A stretch of 64,000 nucleotides of DNA from AP-15 sp963732095 (GTDB lineage: Bacteria; Pseudomonadota; Alphaproteobacteria; ATCC43930; CGMCC-115725): NCBI GenBank assembly GCA_963732095.1, contig CAVSZA010000033.1, positions 19,683-83,682 of the forward strand, written 5' to 3'. Of this stretch, positions 40,582 to 49,959 are shown one piece after another; position 1 is the stretch's first letter, and each line of letters begins with the position of its first letter. The translations under genes and the position numbers were made by a program. The notes under the pieces were generated by a model. The model did no database searches, was not told the origin of the DNA, and worked only from the letters and a program-made list of their open reading frames with translations.

Positions 40582-42375
40582 ATGCCCCGTGATCTCCAGA
40601 CAGCCGTACGCCGGCTCATCATGATCATTCCGCTAGTGCTGATTGCTGCCGGGGCTCATAAAACAAAGGCAGCTGGTGACGATGCCGCGCGCAGCCTCTT
40701 ACTATCGCCAAATCCGTCCGATGCGCTCGATCCGCGCAATCCGCCGTTCAAGGCCATTCCGAACGACGGCCAGGATGACCGTGATAAGCTCCAGCAATGG
40801 ATCGATGCCGGGTGCAACTCGGCAAGCAAATTGCTGTATCTGCCTCCCGGAGATTGGAACGTAACGCACCGGCCGTTGCTGGGCGCAACGAATATCGGCT
40901 CGCTCCAGATCACGTGCGACGGGCTGACCATCCTCGGCGCGGGCCGCGCCTCTCGCATCGTCATGCAGGGCGGCGCCGTGCTACCTGCCAATTTTCGGGC
41001 CCCGGCCGATTGGTTTGTGTTCGAGATCCGCGGGAAAAACGTTACAATTGAGGGCATAGCGATCGACGGGTCGCAGCGTTCGAATACCGGCGAGCAGACG
41101 CACCTCATTCAGCTGATCGGGCCTGTTCAAGATGCTGAATTAAGGCGTCTTTATCTGAACCTTCCCATTTTGACCGCGCCTGCGGGCTCTGTGAACTGTA
41201 AGCCGGCGCAAAATGATCCTGACTTCCAAACCCGCATGTGCGCGGTTCCGGGGCATGGCACGGTGCTGTGCAAAGACCTGGGCGACCGCCCGCGCTGTTC
41301 GGTTTCGGCCGGCGCACACACCCTATTGGGTTGGTTCAACGGCGGCGACTGCATCCGTTCCGTCGGCGAAGCGGCAACGCCTGTGAATGGAGTGACCGTA
41401 ATAGACTCCTACGCCGCTGAGTGCAGCCGTTCCTTCATTGGCTTGCAGCGGTTCAGCCGCAACTTCATGATCGCGGACAACGTCACCACACGAGTGAGCG
41501 ACCAAATCATCGATCAGGAGCCTACCGGGGCGGGAGGCATTGGCAATATACTCATCACTGGCAACCGTTTGGAGCGCGGCGGAGCGGCAGCGCAGGGCGC
41601 ATTCGCGATAACCCTCACCGGTCGCGGAACGGGCGTCGATTTCGGCGACGCCATGGTCGTATCGAACAACATCCTCGACGGCGGCATCGCGACGTTCAAC
41701 GTCTCACGTATTTCCATCGAGCATAACATTATCAACGGACAGGCCTCAGCCACCAGCCCATCCCCGGTAATTAGCGTCGAGAAGTTCACCGACAGTCTGC
41801 GTTTGACTGGAAACGAAATCACCCGCCCAGCAGGCGCTGCGACAGGCAATGTAGTATCCCTGAGCGTACATAACAGCGGCTGGCCGATCGACGTTTCGAT
41901 CGCCCTCAACACAATCCGGCAGAACGCGGATGGCAATGTGATCGACATGGAGGGCGCTCAGAACGTCAGCATCCTGGGCAATACAATTCATTGTAACCAG
42001 CCGACCGCCAATACCTTCGACGTCATCCTTGGTCGGAGCATTCCTCCGAACCCCGACGATCCGAACACGCCCGAGGACGAATCGTGTCCGGCCGTGCCGA
42101 TCGAAAATCTGCTCGTTTCACAAAATCGCGCCCGCGGTCGGTGCAAGACTTTGGCGCGCGTGGCGCCTTTCGGCAACACTGTGGCAGTTGGCGCCGTAAC
42201 GGTGACGGAGAACCAGACCAAGGGGTTCACCACAGGCGTACAATTCACGGGTCCAGCGCTTCCATCTGTAAAGCCGCGGATCAGCGACAATCTTTTCGAA
42301 GGAACGACCCCGGCCAATTTCGTCGTGGGACCCCCGGGCTTCGCATTCGATGGCAACAACGGTCCGCAGCCGTAA
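40582..42375 (+). CDS. Secreted right-handed beta-helix protein
   Basis: A 597-residue protein with signal peptide LIMIIPLVLIAAGAHKTKAA. An N-terminal pectate-lyase-3-like start (FKAIPNDGQDDRDKLQQWID, LLYLPPGDWNVTHRPLLG, LTILGAGRASRIVMQGGAVL) is followed by repeated beta-helix coils: NVTIEGIAIDGSQR, GVTVIDSYAAECSRSFIGLQ, NILITGNRLERGG, RISIEHNIINGQ, SLRLTGNEITRP and NVSILGNTIHCNQ. Several Cys may form disulphides. The fold is typical of polysaccharide lyases, hydrolases and phage tail spikes; no catalytic set can be assigned. GAGGAGG precedes the ATG. It is a stand-alone gene. Confidence 0.85.
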   Translation: MPRDLQTAVRRLIMIIPLVLIAAGAHKTKAAGDDAARSLLLSPNPSDALDPRNPPFKAIPNDGQDDRDKLQQWIDAGCNSASKLLYLPPGDWNVTHRPLLGATNIGSLQITCDGLTILGAGRASRIVMQGGAVLPANFRAPADWFVFEIRGKNVTIEGIAIDGSQRSNTGEQTHLIQLIGPVQDAELRRLYLNLPILTAPAGSVNCKPAQNDPDFQTRMCAVPGHGTVLCKDLGDRPRCSVSAGAHTLLGWFNGGDCIRSVGEAATPVNGVTVIDSYAAECSRSFIGLQRFSRNFMIADNVTTRVSDQIIDQEPTGAGGIGNILITGNRLERGGAAAQGAFAITLTGRGTGVDFGDAMVVSNNILDGGIATFNVSRISIEHNIINGQASATSPSPVISVEKFTDSLRLTGNEITRPAGAATGNVVSLSVHNSGWPIDVSIALNTIRQNADGNVIDMEGAQNVSILGNTIHCNQPTANTFDVILGRSIPPNPDDPNTPEDESCPAVPIENLLVSQNRARGRCKTLARVAPFGNTVAVGAVTVTENQTKGFTTGVQFTGPALPSVKPRISDNLFEGTTPANFVVGPPGFAFDGNNGPQP

Positions 42376-42559
42376 CTCTCTTATGGGTTCTGTCGCAAGA
42401 TTTTGCCCGAACTCGGTCTCGTGTACGGTTCCCTGGCGCCTCTGAGGGGGGGAGAGCCCACCGTGATCGATTTATAAAACGCGCCGTCGAACTTAGCCGC
42501 ATCTCGACTTGGATATGATCGGGCACTTTGTTCCGGCAAAGATCAGGGGCTAGCCAAAA

Positions 42560-44395
42560 TCAGGACTTCCGCTCGTCATCGTCAATTTGCTCGCGAAGCA
42601 TTTCCAAAGTCAGCCACTGCTCCTCGGCTGCAGCCAGTTCATCACGCGCGATGGCAAGCGCCTGTGATGTAGCGACAAACCGTCCCGAATCGCGGGCATA
42701 CAGGTCCGGGTCGGCCAGGACGGCATTCAGTCCAGTAATCTGCGTCTGTAATTCCGCGATCCGGGCCGGCAGCATCTCCAGCGCACTTCGATCGTTGAAA
42801 CTAATTCGCCGGGGCCTGGCGGGGGGTTGCGCTCTGATCTCGGTCACCGGCCGCGGTCGCTTCGCTCCGGAGACCCTTGAGGGTAGCGTTCTACGGCCGG
42901 CCGGTTCGCGCTGCGCCAGCATATCGGTGTAGCCACCGGCGTACTCAATCCAGCGCCCGTCACCTTCGGTCGCGATGACTGACGTCACCACGCGATCGAG
43001 GAAGTCGCGGTCATGGCTGACCAGCAGCACCGTCCCGGGATACTCGGCCAGCCGCTCCTGCAATAGGTCGAGGGTTTCGAGATCGAGATCGTTGGTCGGC
43101 TCGTCGAGCACCAGCAGGTTGGATGGCCGGGCGAAGGCCCGGGCAAGGGTAAGCCGGGCGCGCTCGCCGCCGGAGAGCACGCTGACCGGAGTGCGGGCCT
43201 GGTCGGGGCGGAACAGGAAATCCTTCATGTAGCCGATCACATGGCGGCTCTGGCCGCCGACCGTCACAGTGTCGCCGCTGCCGCCAGTAAGTGCCTCAGT
43301 CAGGCTCTGTTCCGGATCGAGGGTTTCGCGGCGCTGATCGAGAACTACCGGGGCGAGATTGGTGCCGAGCCGAACCTCGCCGATATCGGGCATCAGCGCG
43401 CCGGTCAGCAGATTGAGCAATGTCGTCTTGCCGGCACCGTTGGGGCCGACGATCCCGACCCGGTCGCCGCGCATGATGCGCGCCGAAAAATCCCGCACGA
43501 CCGGGCGACCGCCATAGGATTTGGAGATGCCCCGCGCGACCGCGACCAGCCGGCCCGACAACTCGGCCTGAGCCGCCTCCAGCCGGACCGAACCCTGCGC
43601 CGTACGTTGCTCCTTGCGCCTCCTGCGCAGCGCGTGCAGCTCGGCGAGCCGCCTCTGGTTGCGGGTGCGCCGTGCGGTGACGCCATAGCGCAGCCAATCC
43701 TCCTCCATCGCGATCCTGCGGCCGAGCTTGTGCTGCTCGCCCGCCTCCTGCTCCAGCATCGCGTCGCGCCAGGGCTCGAACGCCTTGAAGCCCTCGTTGA
43801 GGATCCGGGTGATGCCGCGGTCGAGCCAGATCGTGCTGCGCGAGATGCGCTCGAGCAGCCGGCGGTCGTGGCTGATCAAGACGATACCGGAGCGCATCCC
43901 GGCCAACTCGCGCTCCAGCCACTCGATACCGGGCAGGTCGAGATGGTTGGTCGGCTCGTCCAGCAGCAGGACGTCGGGAGAGGGAGCCAGCACGCGGGCC
44001 AGGGCGGCGCGGCGTGCCTCGCCGCCCGAAAGAGCCGTGGGGTCTTCCTCGCCGGAAAGGCCAAGTTCTTTGAGCAGATATAGCGCCCGGTGGCGACTAT
44101 CTGTCATCTCGGTGCCAAACCCCGCCTCGACATAGGCTAGGGTCGAAGCGAAGCCGGACAAATCCGGTTCTTGCGGCAGATAGTGAATTGTGGAGCCGGG
44201 CTGGGCGAAGCGATCCCCGGCATCTGGCTGTACCAGCCCAGCCGCAACGCGCAGCAACGTGGATTTGCCGGAGCCGTTGCGCCCGACCAAGCAGACCCGG
44301 TCGCCAGCCGCAACGGCCAGCTCCGCGCCGGAAAGCAGGGGTGTGACCCCAAAGGTCACGATAATGTCCTGCAGCAGAAGCAACGGGGGTGGCAT
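42560..44395 (-). CDS. uup: ABC-F family ATPase Uup
   Basis: A 611-residue cytosolic protein with two ABC domains and no membrane segments. Domain 1: GRNGSGKST (Walker A, near residue 39), LSGGEARRAALARVL, DVLLLDEPTNHLDLPGIEWL. Linker: WLRYGVTARRTRNQRRLAEL, the ABC-F P-site tRNA-interaction-type linker. Domain 2: GPNGAGKTT, LSGGERARLTLARAFARPSN, LLVLDEPTNDLDLETLDLL. The last 90 residues are a coiled-coil (LPARIAELQTQITGLNAVLA) typical of Uup. Uup acts on ribosomes and suppresses transposon precise excision in E. coli. Length is normal and no frameshift is seen. Confidence 0.93.
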   Translation of the reverse strand: MPPPLLLLQDIIVTFGVTPLLSGAELAVAAGDRVCLVGRNGSGKSTLLRVAAGLVQPDAGDRFAQPGSTIHYLPQEPDLSGFASTLAYVEAGFGTEMTDSRHRALYLLKELGLSGEEDPTALSGGEARRAALARVLAPSPDVLLLDEPTNHLDLPGIEWLERELAGMRSGIVLISHDRRLLERISRSTIWLDRGITRILNEGFKAFEPWRDAMLEQEAGEQHKLGRRIAMEEDWLRYGVTARRTRNQRRLAELHALRRRRKEQRTAQGSVRLEAAQAELSGRLVAVARGISKSYGGRPVVRDFSARIMRGDRVGIVGPNGAGKTTLLNLLTGALMPDIGEVRLGTNLAPVVLDQRRETLDPEQSLTEALTGGSGDTVTVGGQSRHVIGYMKDFLFRPDQARTPVSVLSGGERARLTLARAFARPSNLLVLDEPTNDLDLETLDLLQERLAEYPGTVLLVSHDRDFLDRVVTSVIATEGDGRWIEYAGGYTDMLAQREPAGRRTLPSRVSGAKRPRPVTEIRAQPPARPRRISFNDRSALEMLPARIAELQTQITGLNAVLADPDLYARDSGRFVATSQALAIARDELAAAEEQWLTLEMLREQIDDDERKS

Positions 44396-44548
44396 AGCTA
44401 AGGAAATACCACGGGATGTCTCTTGTCAGTGGAGTAGTCTCGGTTAGCCAGGATCTGACGGCCGCCCTCGATGCGGGACGCCCGGGCTGACTTGCGAAGG
44501 GAGGCACCATAGAGTCATCCTTGAACACCAGTTGCGGGGAGTGCTGCC

Positions 44549-45349
44549 ATGCGTCTCGAAGGCAAGGTCGCTGTAATCGTTGGGGCCGGGCAAAGCCCCG
44601 GTGAGGGGATCGGGAACGGCCGTGCGACGACGCTCCGCTTCGCGCAAGAAGGCGCCAGGATCCTGGCCGTCGACCGGCTTATCGCCTCCGCCGAGGAGAC
44701 CGCCGCGATGGCGACGCAAGGTGGCGAGTGCATACCCTTCGCCGCCGACGTGACCAAGGAAGAGACGCTCGCCGCCGCGATGGAGGCGGCTCGGGCGCGC
44801 TGGGGCCGCATTGATATCCTGCATAACAATGTCGGGGTCAGCATCGGGGGTGGCGACAAGCCGCTGGACGAACTGAGCGAGGAGGCCTTCGACCGCGTCT
44901 GCGCGATCAACCTGCGCGGCACGATCATGGCTTGCAAGCACGTACTGCCGATCATGCGCCTTCAGCGCTCCGGTGCCATCATCAACATTTCTTCTGTGGC
45001 TGCGCGCGAGAACAGCTACCCCCTCGTCACCTACAAGGCGACCAAAGCGGCAATGATCGCCTTCACCGAGCAGCTCGCTCTGCAAAACGCTCCATACGGC
45101 ATTCGCGCCAACTGCATCTTGCCAGGACTCATGGATACGCCAATGGCCGTCGACACGCGTGCTCGGGCCAGCAACCGCAGCCGCGCCGAGGTCGCGGCGG
45201 AGCGCGATGCCAAGGTTCCGCTGCGTGGCCGGATGGGAACAGCATGGGACGTCGCGAATGCAGCGCTGTTTCTCGCTTCCGACGAAGCCAATTTCATCAC
45301 CGGCGTGGCGCTGCCGGTCGATGGCGGTGCACTGGTGCGGGTCGGCTGA
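44549..45349 (+). CDS. Short-chain dehydrogenase/reductase
   Basis: A 266-residue NAD(P)-dependent oxidoreductase, starting after GAGTGCTGCC at ATG 44549. Cofactor motif VAVIVGAGQSPGEGIGNG, then HNNVGVS (usual N-N-A-G), NISSVAA with catalytic Ser, and TYKATKAAM with Tyr-x-x-x-Lys; end FLASDEANFITGVALPVDGG. The glycine loop is longer than usual (G-A-G-Q-S-P-G-E-G-I-G). The substrate is unknown. It is divergent from uup, sharing about 150 bp of upstream DNA. Confidence 0.9.
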   Translation: MRLEGKVAVIVGAGQSPGEGIGNGRATTLRFAQEGARILAVDRLIASAEETAAMATQGGECIPFAADVTKEETLAAAMEAARARWGRIDILHNNVGVSIGGGDKPLDELSEEAFDRVCAINLRGTIMACKHVLPIMRLQRSGAIINISSVAARENSYPLVTYKATKAAMIAFTEQLALQNAPYGIRANCILPGLMDTPMAVDTRARASNRSRAEVAAERDAKVPLRGRMGTAWDVANAALFLASDEANFITGVALPVDGGALVRVG

Positions 45350-45682
45350 TTAACCGCAGCCTGGCGCCCGGGGACGCTCATCAGGTGTGCCGGTCAAAGA
45401 ATTGCATCGCCGCTGGGAGCAAGATCGGGCGCCCCAACCACCGGTAACCAGCATTATCGGGCTCCGCAGCCAAGGCATTGATGTGGTCCCAAAGATTGCT
45501 GCGGTACCTGTCGCCGTACAAGCGCGCAGTTGACAGCAATGCCGGGCAGGCGCTTGCATCTGGACAAATCAGCGAGCGCACCCCTGTGGGTGGGAGAGAA
45601 TAGTGAGGTCGGCCCGTGGGCGGCAAACACCGCCACCCAACACTTTGAGCAAGATCCTGACACCTGCCGCAAACCGGCCGCA
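45350..45682. other. Stretch with an unrecognised minus-strand frame
   Basis: A minus-strand frame to 45381 reads RLYGDRYRSNLWDHINALAA and GYRWLGRPILLPAAMQFFDR before a stop. The composition looks protein-like, but no start, ribosome site or family is evident; it may be a decayed gene. Confidence 0.3.
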
Positions 45683-46167
45683 TCAGAGGCGTAACGAGTG
45701 CGTGCCGTAGGCCGACCCATTGAGGCCGGCGCACTCCACCCATCGATGGACTATACGGGCGTAGTGCCGGATCGAGAGGTGCGGCCGTTCGCGCAAGCGG
45801 CTTGGAAACAGATACCGGCCCTTGCCGTCACCGAGCCCGGCGAGCCATTCGCCGACAGCGGCGCGGGTTTGCTCTGTGATCTCGAACTGCACCGGCCGAC
45901 CGGTCTTCTTCTGGACCACGGTCGCTCGGTCCCGCACCCTCCGCTGGCACACACATCGTCAATTTTCAGCCTGACGAGATCGCAGCCTCTCAGCTTGCTG
46001 TCGATCGCCAGATTGAACATGGCAAGATCGCGCCGGCGTTTCTCCATTTGGAGGCTCACTCGAATGGTCCAGACATCCTTCGGCTTCAACGGGCGCTTCT
46101 GACCGACAAGGCGTCCCTTGTTCCACGGCTCGCGCTGATGACGCGAAGCGGGATATTCGGTGCTCAT
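45683..46167 (-). pseudogene. Tyrosine recombinase/integrase, frameshifted and truncated
   Basis: Start MSTEYPASRHQREPWNKGRL, then VGQKRPLKPKDVWTIRVSLQ and RDLAMFNLAIDSKLRGCDLV-RLKIDDV, which contains the first catalytic Arg (SKLRGCDL). A single frameshift near 45940 leads to TVVQKKTGRPVQFEITEQTR, FPSRLRERPHLSIRHYARIV and AYGTHSLRL, stopping before the H-x-x-R and Tyr motifs are complete. Known relatives continue THSLRRTKV...LLGHTKLE...Y. The catalytic Tyr is absent, so it is inactive. Confidence 0.8.
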
Positions 46168-46423
46168 GGTTGTCTCCGGATGCCAACCCCTGCCACCCCA
46201 GCGCCAGGTCGCCCTCGACCGGCGGCGCAAGCCTACGCTAAGCGCGCGCGACCACCTGAAGGGCCATTGCATCCAGCCGATTTCGGCCCTGAAGCGGTCG
46301 GTCGCGCAGCCCGACGGCTCCGGGCGCTCATGCCCCGAACCGGATCTTCCCGAGCTGTTTGGATATTCTCGCTGACCCGACAAGCGGAGGGAGCTGATGG
46401 TTTATCGCTCGGGTGCCTGGGCC

Positions 46424-47303
46424 TCAGGCTGACATAGGCAGGTTCATTGGCCTTCCCGCTAATTTCGCGCGGGCGGCGTTGAGCTCTCGAAGTGCGGCCA
46501 GCGTCTCGTCGGGCCGTCTGGTGGCGATGCCGACGAGCACGGCTTCAAGAAAGCCGAGGGTCGCGGTGTGCATGCTCAGCATGTCGGCCCGGCCGCGGGC
46601 GACCGGCAGAACGAGCTCGACCCGGCGCCGGAGGGTCGCTGCGAGGGTATCGGTCACTAGAAACGACCGTAATTTCCGACGGTCGATTTCGTCGAGCAGC
46701 GCGGCCAGCTCGGCATAGACGCGCCCATAGGCCAGCATGATCACCAGATCGCCCTCGCGAAGCCTTTGCAGATCGTCGGCGAACAGCAGTCCCGTGCTCG
46801 AGAGGGTCAAGACCTCAAAGCCAAACCGGTTGAGCTGGGTCGAGAGGTAGCCGGCAATGGCGCTCGACGGGCCGAGGCCGAAGGCGGCAATACGACGGGC
46901 ACTGATAATGCCGTCGACCGCACGCTCGAACATCTCATCCGTGATCGAGCGGCGCAGCCCCTCGAGCGCATGCAGGTGGATGTCGAGCGTCAGCGTGAAG
47001 GCCGCGGACAGACTGTCGCCGACCTCGCCCAGCGTCCGGGTAAGCCGGTCCGCCGGAGACAGCGCGGTACGGATTTCGTCAGCGAGCGCGCGGCGCAATT
47101 CGTCCAAGCCCGAGAACCCCAGGGCCTTCGCGGTGCGCACGACCGTGGCGTCGCTGGTTTCCGCCTTCGCGGCCAGCGCGGCCGCCGAGGCGACGAGGAC
47201 TTCTTCCCGGTTCTCCTGGAAGTAACGCGCGACCCGCCGCTCGGCCGGGCGCAGCCCCGCCGCCGAGTTCGGCGAACCGCTGCGCGAAGTCCCGTGTCGT
47301 CAT
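46424..47303 (-). pseudogene. RpiR/MurR family transcriptional regulator, N-terminal frameshift
   Basis: The N-terminal frame starts MTTRDFAQRFAELGGG; one base too many in the GGGG run near 47260 shifts the rest. In the other frame follow LRPAERRVARYFQENREEVL and SDATVVRTAKALGFSGLDEL, the RpiR helix-turn-helix, then a SIS sugar-phosphate domain: RRIAAFGLGPSSAIAGYLST and EGDLVIMLAYGRVYAELAAL. If the extra G is a sequencing error the protein is a full regulator of about 290 residues. It is divergent from the COG4280/COG4705 operon, with 85 bp between start codons, and so could control it. Confidence 0.75.
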
Positions 47304-47324
47304 GCCGCACGTCCCTTGTGTGTA

Positions 47325-47338
47325 ATGGTGACTACCAT
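47325..47338. promoter_or_regulatory. Candidate operator between regulator and membrane operon
   Basis: ATGGT-GACT-ACCAT is an inverted repeat in the 85-bp divergent region. TATAAC at 47346-47351 could be a -10 box for the plus-strand operon. The site is a plausible binding site for the adjacent RpiR-type regulator, by position only. Confidence 0.4.
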
Positions 47339-47388
47339 AACTTCGCTATAACGTGGCGTATGCTACGTCTCACATCGAGAGCCGCATC

Positions 47389-48144
47389 ATGGGGTCGATC
47401 ATCTGGAGCACCGTTACGCCCGCCGTCGGCGCGGCTTTTACCGCCTCTCTGGTCGAGGTCGTCGAGGCTTTCACTATCGTGCTCGCCGTCGCCACCTTGC
47501 GCGGCTGGCAGCCGGCCGCGCTTGGCGCGGCGGCCGCCCTTCTGGTCCTGAGCGGGCTGATCGCTCTGTTCGGAGCGCTCCTGGAGCAAGTGCCGCTTCA
47601 TCTTCTGCAACTGGTCATTGGCGTGCTTCTTCTTCTGTTCGGGATGGGGTGGCTGCGCAAGGCCATCCTGCGCGCCGCCGGCATCCTGCCTCTGCACGAC
47701 GAGAACGTGGTCTTTCTCGCGGAGACCGGTCAACTCGCCGAAGCCAACAGTCGCTCCATGACCTCGCGCGCGTGGATCGCCGGGATGACCGCCTTTAAGG
47801 CCGTGCTGCTGGAAGGGCTTGAGGTCGTGTTCATCGTCATCGCCGTCGGTTCGGGCCCTGGCCTGCTGTGGCCCGCCGCACTCGGCGCATTGGCGGCCTG
47901 CGCAGCGGTGCTCGGCGTTGGCGCCGCCCTTCATAAGCCACTCGCGCGCGTTCCGGAGAACACGCTCAAGTTCGGCGTCGGCGTGCTGCTCTCCGCCTTC
48001 GGCGTGTTCTGGACCGGCGAGGGGCTGGGGATTTCCTGGCCCGGCCAGGACCTGGCACTGGCCGCCTTCGCCGTCATGTTCCTCCTGGCGGCGCTGGCTA
48101 GCGTGTCCGCCCTCCGGCGGCCAGCTGTGGAGGTGCTGTCATGA
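47389..48144 (+). CDS. COG4280-type integral membrane protein, candidate metal transporter
   Basis: A 251-residue protein with about seven hydrophobic helices. ATG 47389 is chosen because helix 1 begins directly after it (SIIWSTVTPAVGAAFTASLV). Two related segments, LVEVVEAFTIVLAVA (E23, E26) and LLEGLEVVFIVIAVG (E142, E145), each carry E-x-x-E in a helix, recalling the R-E-G-x-E motif of FTR1-type iron permeases. A charged loop HDENVVFLAETGQLAEANSR lies between. The inference is a two-repeat metal or cation transporter. Its stop overlaps the next start (ATGA), showing translational coupling. Confidence 0.7.
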   Translation: MGSIIWSTVTPAVGAAFTASLVEVVEAFTIVLAVATLRGWQPAALGAAAALLVLSGLIALFGALLEQVPLHLLQLVIGVLLLLFGMGWLRKAILRAAGILPLHDENVVFLAETGQLAEANSRSMTSRAWIAGMTAFKAVLLEGLEVVFIVIAVGSGPGLLWPAALGALAACAAVLGVGAALHKPLARVPENTLKFGVGVLLSAFGVFWTGEGLGISWPGQDLALAAFAVMFLLAALASVSALRRPAVEVLS

Positions 48145-48353
48145 GCCTCGCCCGCGACATCGCCAAAGAACTTGTCGGCATGTTCGTCGCCGACGCGCGG
48201 CTCAGCGTCTCGATCCTCACCCTGGTCCTGATCGTTTGGGCTTTGGCGGCCAGGCTGTCGCCGCTGCTTGCCGGCGGCCTGCTCGTCTTTGGCTGCCTGG
48301 CGGTTCTCATCAGCACGGTCGCCCACGAAGGCCGAGAAAGGGTCCGCCGATGA
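48141..48353 (+). CDS. Small two-helix membrane protein
   Basis: A 70-residue protein overlapping both neighbours by 4 bp (ATGA at 48141 and at 48350). It starts MSLARDIAKELVGMFVADAR, then LSVSILTLVLIVWALAAR and LLAGGLLVFGCLAVLISTVA form two helices, and it ends with a basic tail EGRERVRR. The overlaps imply coupled translation with the COG4280 and COG4705 genes, so it is probably a subunit or assembly partner. No family is recognised. Confidence 0.75.
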   Translation: MSLARDIAKELVGMFVADARLSVSILTLVLIVWALAARLSPLLAGGLLVFGCLAVLISTVAHEGRERVRR

Positions 48354-49147
48354 ACGGTTCGCTGAAAAACCACGCATTGAGCAAGGTTCCGGAGGTCACA
48401 CTCGCTTTCTGGATCATCAAGATTGCCGCGACGACGCTTGGCGAGACCGGTGGCGACTCGGTGACGATGACGCTCTTGCACGCCGATAAAAATGCCGCCA
48501 ACGGCGGCTATCTCATCGGGACCGCACTGTTCTGTTTTATTTTGGTGGCTCTGGTCATCTGGCAGATCGCCGCCAAGCAATTCCATCCCTTCCTCTACTG
48601 GGCGACCATCGTCGCCTCCACGACTTTCGGCACCGCGATGGCTGATTTTGCCGATCGCTCCCTCGGCATCGGCTACACCGGCGGCTCTTCGCTCCTGTTC
48701 GGCTGTCTAATGGCCGTCCTTGGCCTCTGGTACTGGTCGGAAGGGACCGTCTCCGTCAATACGGTCGCCACGCCGAGGGTAGAGGCTTTCTATTGGGCGG
48801 CGATCACCTTTTCGCAGACCCTCGGCACCGCGCTCGGCGACTGGATGGCGGATACCGGCGGGCTCGGCTACGAAGGCGGCGCGCTGGTTTTCGCCGCGGG
48901 CCTCGCCATCATCGCCGGGCTTTATTTCTGGAGCGGCGTGTCCCGAGTGTTGCTGTTCTGGGCTGCGTTCATCCTGACCCGGCCGCTCGGCGCGACGGTC
49001 GGGGATTTCCTCGACAAGCCCCATAGTCATGGCGGTCTTGCGCTGAGCCGGCCGCTCGCCTCCGCCACGATCGCAGTCTTCATCCTGGTCTGTCTCTTCA
49101 TCCTGCCGCAACGCGCCGGCCAGCATCCGGCCGAGGCAAAGGGATAG
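48350..49147 (+). CDS. COG4705-type membrane protein with four internal repeats (first copy)
   Basis: A 265-residue membrane protein. Four repeats each hold a G-x-x-x-G/A-D-type motif: TTLGETGGDSVTMTLL, TTFGTAMADFADRSLGIGY, TLGTALGDWMADTGGLGYEG and PLGATVGDFLDKPHSHGGLA. Each is preceded by a helix beginning W-A-x-I and followed by a second helix, giving about eight helices. Conserved acidic residues inside the membrane at equivalent positions suggest a cation path; this is inference, as COG4705 proteins are uncharacterised. Overlap with the upstream gene shows it is in the same operon. Confidence 0.8.
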   Translation: MNGSLKNHALSKVPEVTLAFWIIKIAATTLGETGGDSVTMTLLHADKNAANGGYLIGTALFCFILVALVIWQIAAKQFHPFLYWATIVASTTFGTAMADFADRSLGIGYTGGSSLLFGCLMAVLGLWYWSEGTVSVNTVATPRVEAFYWAAITFSQTLGTALGDWMADTGGLGYEGGALVFAAGLAIIAGLYFWSGVSRVLLFWAAFILTRPLGATVGDFLDKPHSHGGLALSRPLASATIAVFILVCLFILPQRAGQHPAEAKG

Positions 49148-49168
49148 CCGGGTTTAAGAGGGAACGCG

Positions 49169-49924
49169 ATGCACGTCAGAAACCTACCGGCAGTTACGCC
49201 GCGATACTGGGCGGCAATTCTGGTCGCGAGCATGTGCGGGGCCAATACCGGCGATTTTCTGTCGCACAACCTGCACCTTGGCCATTGGCGAGGCCTGGCG
49301 CCATTGGCCGTGGTCTTTCTCCTCATCGTTTGGGCGGAGCGGCGGGCGCGGATCGCAACCGAGGCCTATTACTGGCTCGCGATTATCGTGCTGCGCACCG
49401 CGGCCACCAATCTTGCGGATCTGGCCACCCATGACTTCGGCCTCGGTTACCCCATTACCGATCTCGGACTGACGGCGCTGCTCGTCGGCGTCCTGCTGCT
49501 GGACCGGTGGCGTAAGCGTGCCGCGACCCCCGACCGGGTCGCGCCGGATAAATTTACCGCGAAGCTGCCGGCGACGGACGCCCCCTACTGGGTGGCCATG
49601 CTGACCGCGGGCACCCTCGGCACGGCGAGCGGCGACTGGGTGGCGCACGGCCTCGGTCTTGGGTTCGGCTCGGTCGTTCTAGTCGCCGTTTTCGGTGTCG
49701 TTCTCCTCGCCGCCTGGCGCGTCGGGGGGATGTCGGTCCCCTGGTACTGGGCGAGCATCGTCGCGGCGCGCACTGCCGGGACGACGCTCGGCGACTACCT
49801 GGCCAGCCGGCACGGCCTCGATCTCGGGCTGTCGGTCAGCACGTCCTTGACGGCTTGCATGCTCGCCGCTGCGGTCGTGCTCTGGCCGCACCGGCGGGAG
49901 ATCGTCAGCGTGGCGGCACGTTAA
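49169..49924 (+). CDS. COG4705-type membrane protein with four internal repeats (second copy)
   Basis: A 251-residue paralogue, 21 bp after the first. Repeats: YWAAILVASMCGANTGDFLS, RTAATNLADLATHDFGLGY, TLGTASGDWVAHGLGLGFG and RTAGTTLGDYLASRHGLDLG. The invariant G-x-x-x-G/A/L-D is kept in all four. The two proteins probably form a heterodimer, as in other duplicated small transporters. The start MHVRNLPAVTP is short before helix 1, and GAGGGAACG lies upstream. Confidence 0.8.
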   Translation: MHVRNLPAVTPRYWAAILVASMCGANTGDFLSHNLHLGHWRGLAPLAVVFLLIVWAERRARIATEAYYWLAIIVLRTAATNLADLATHDFGLGYPITDLGLTALLVGVLLLDRWRKRAATPDRVAPDKFTAKLPATDAPYWVAMLTAGTLGTASGDWVAHGLGLGFGSVVLVAVFGVVLLAAWRVGGMSVPWYWASIVAARTAGTTLGDYLASRHGLDLGLSVSTSLTACMLAAAVVLWPHRREIVSVAAR

Positions 49925-49959
49925 ATCAACATCACCGCCGCTACCAAAGGAGAGACATC

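Noticed and set aside
43241..44083. Plus-strand open frame of 280 codons
   Set aside because: Antisense shadow of uup.
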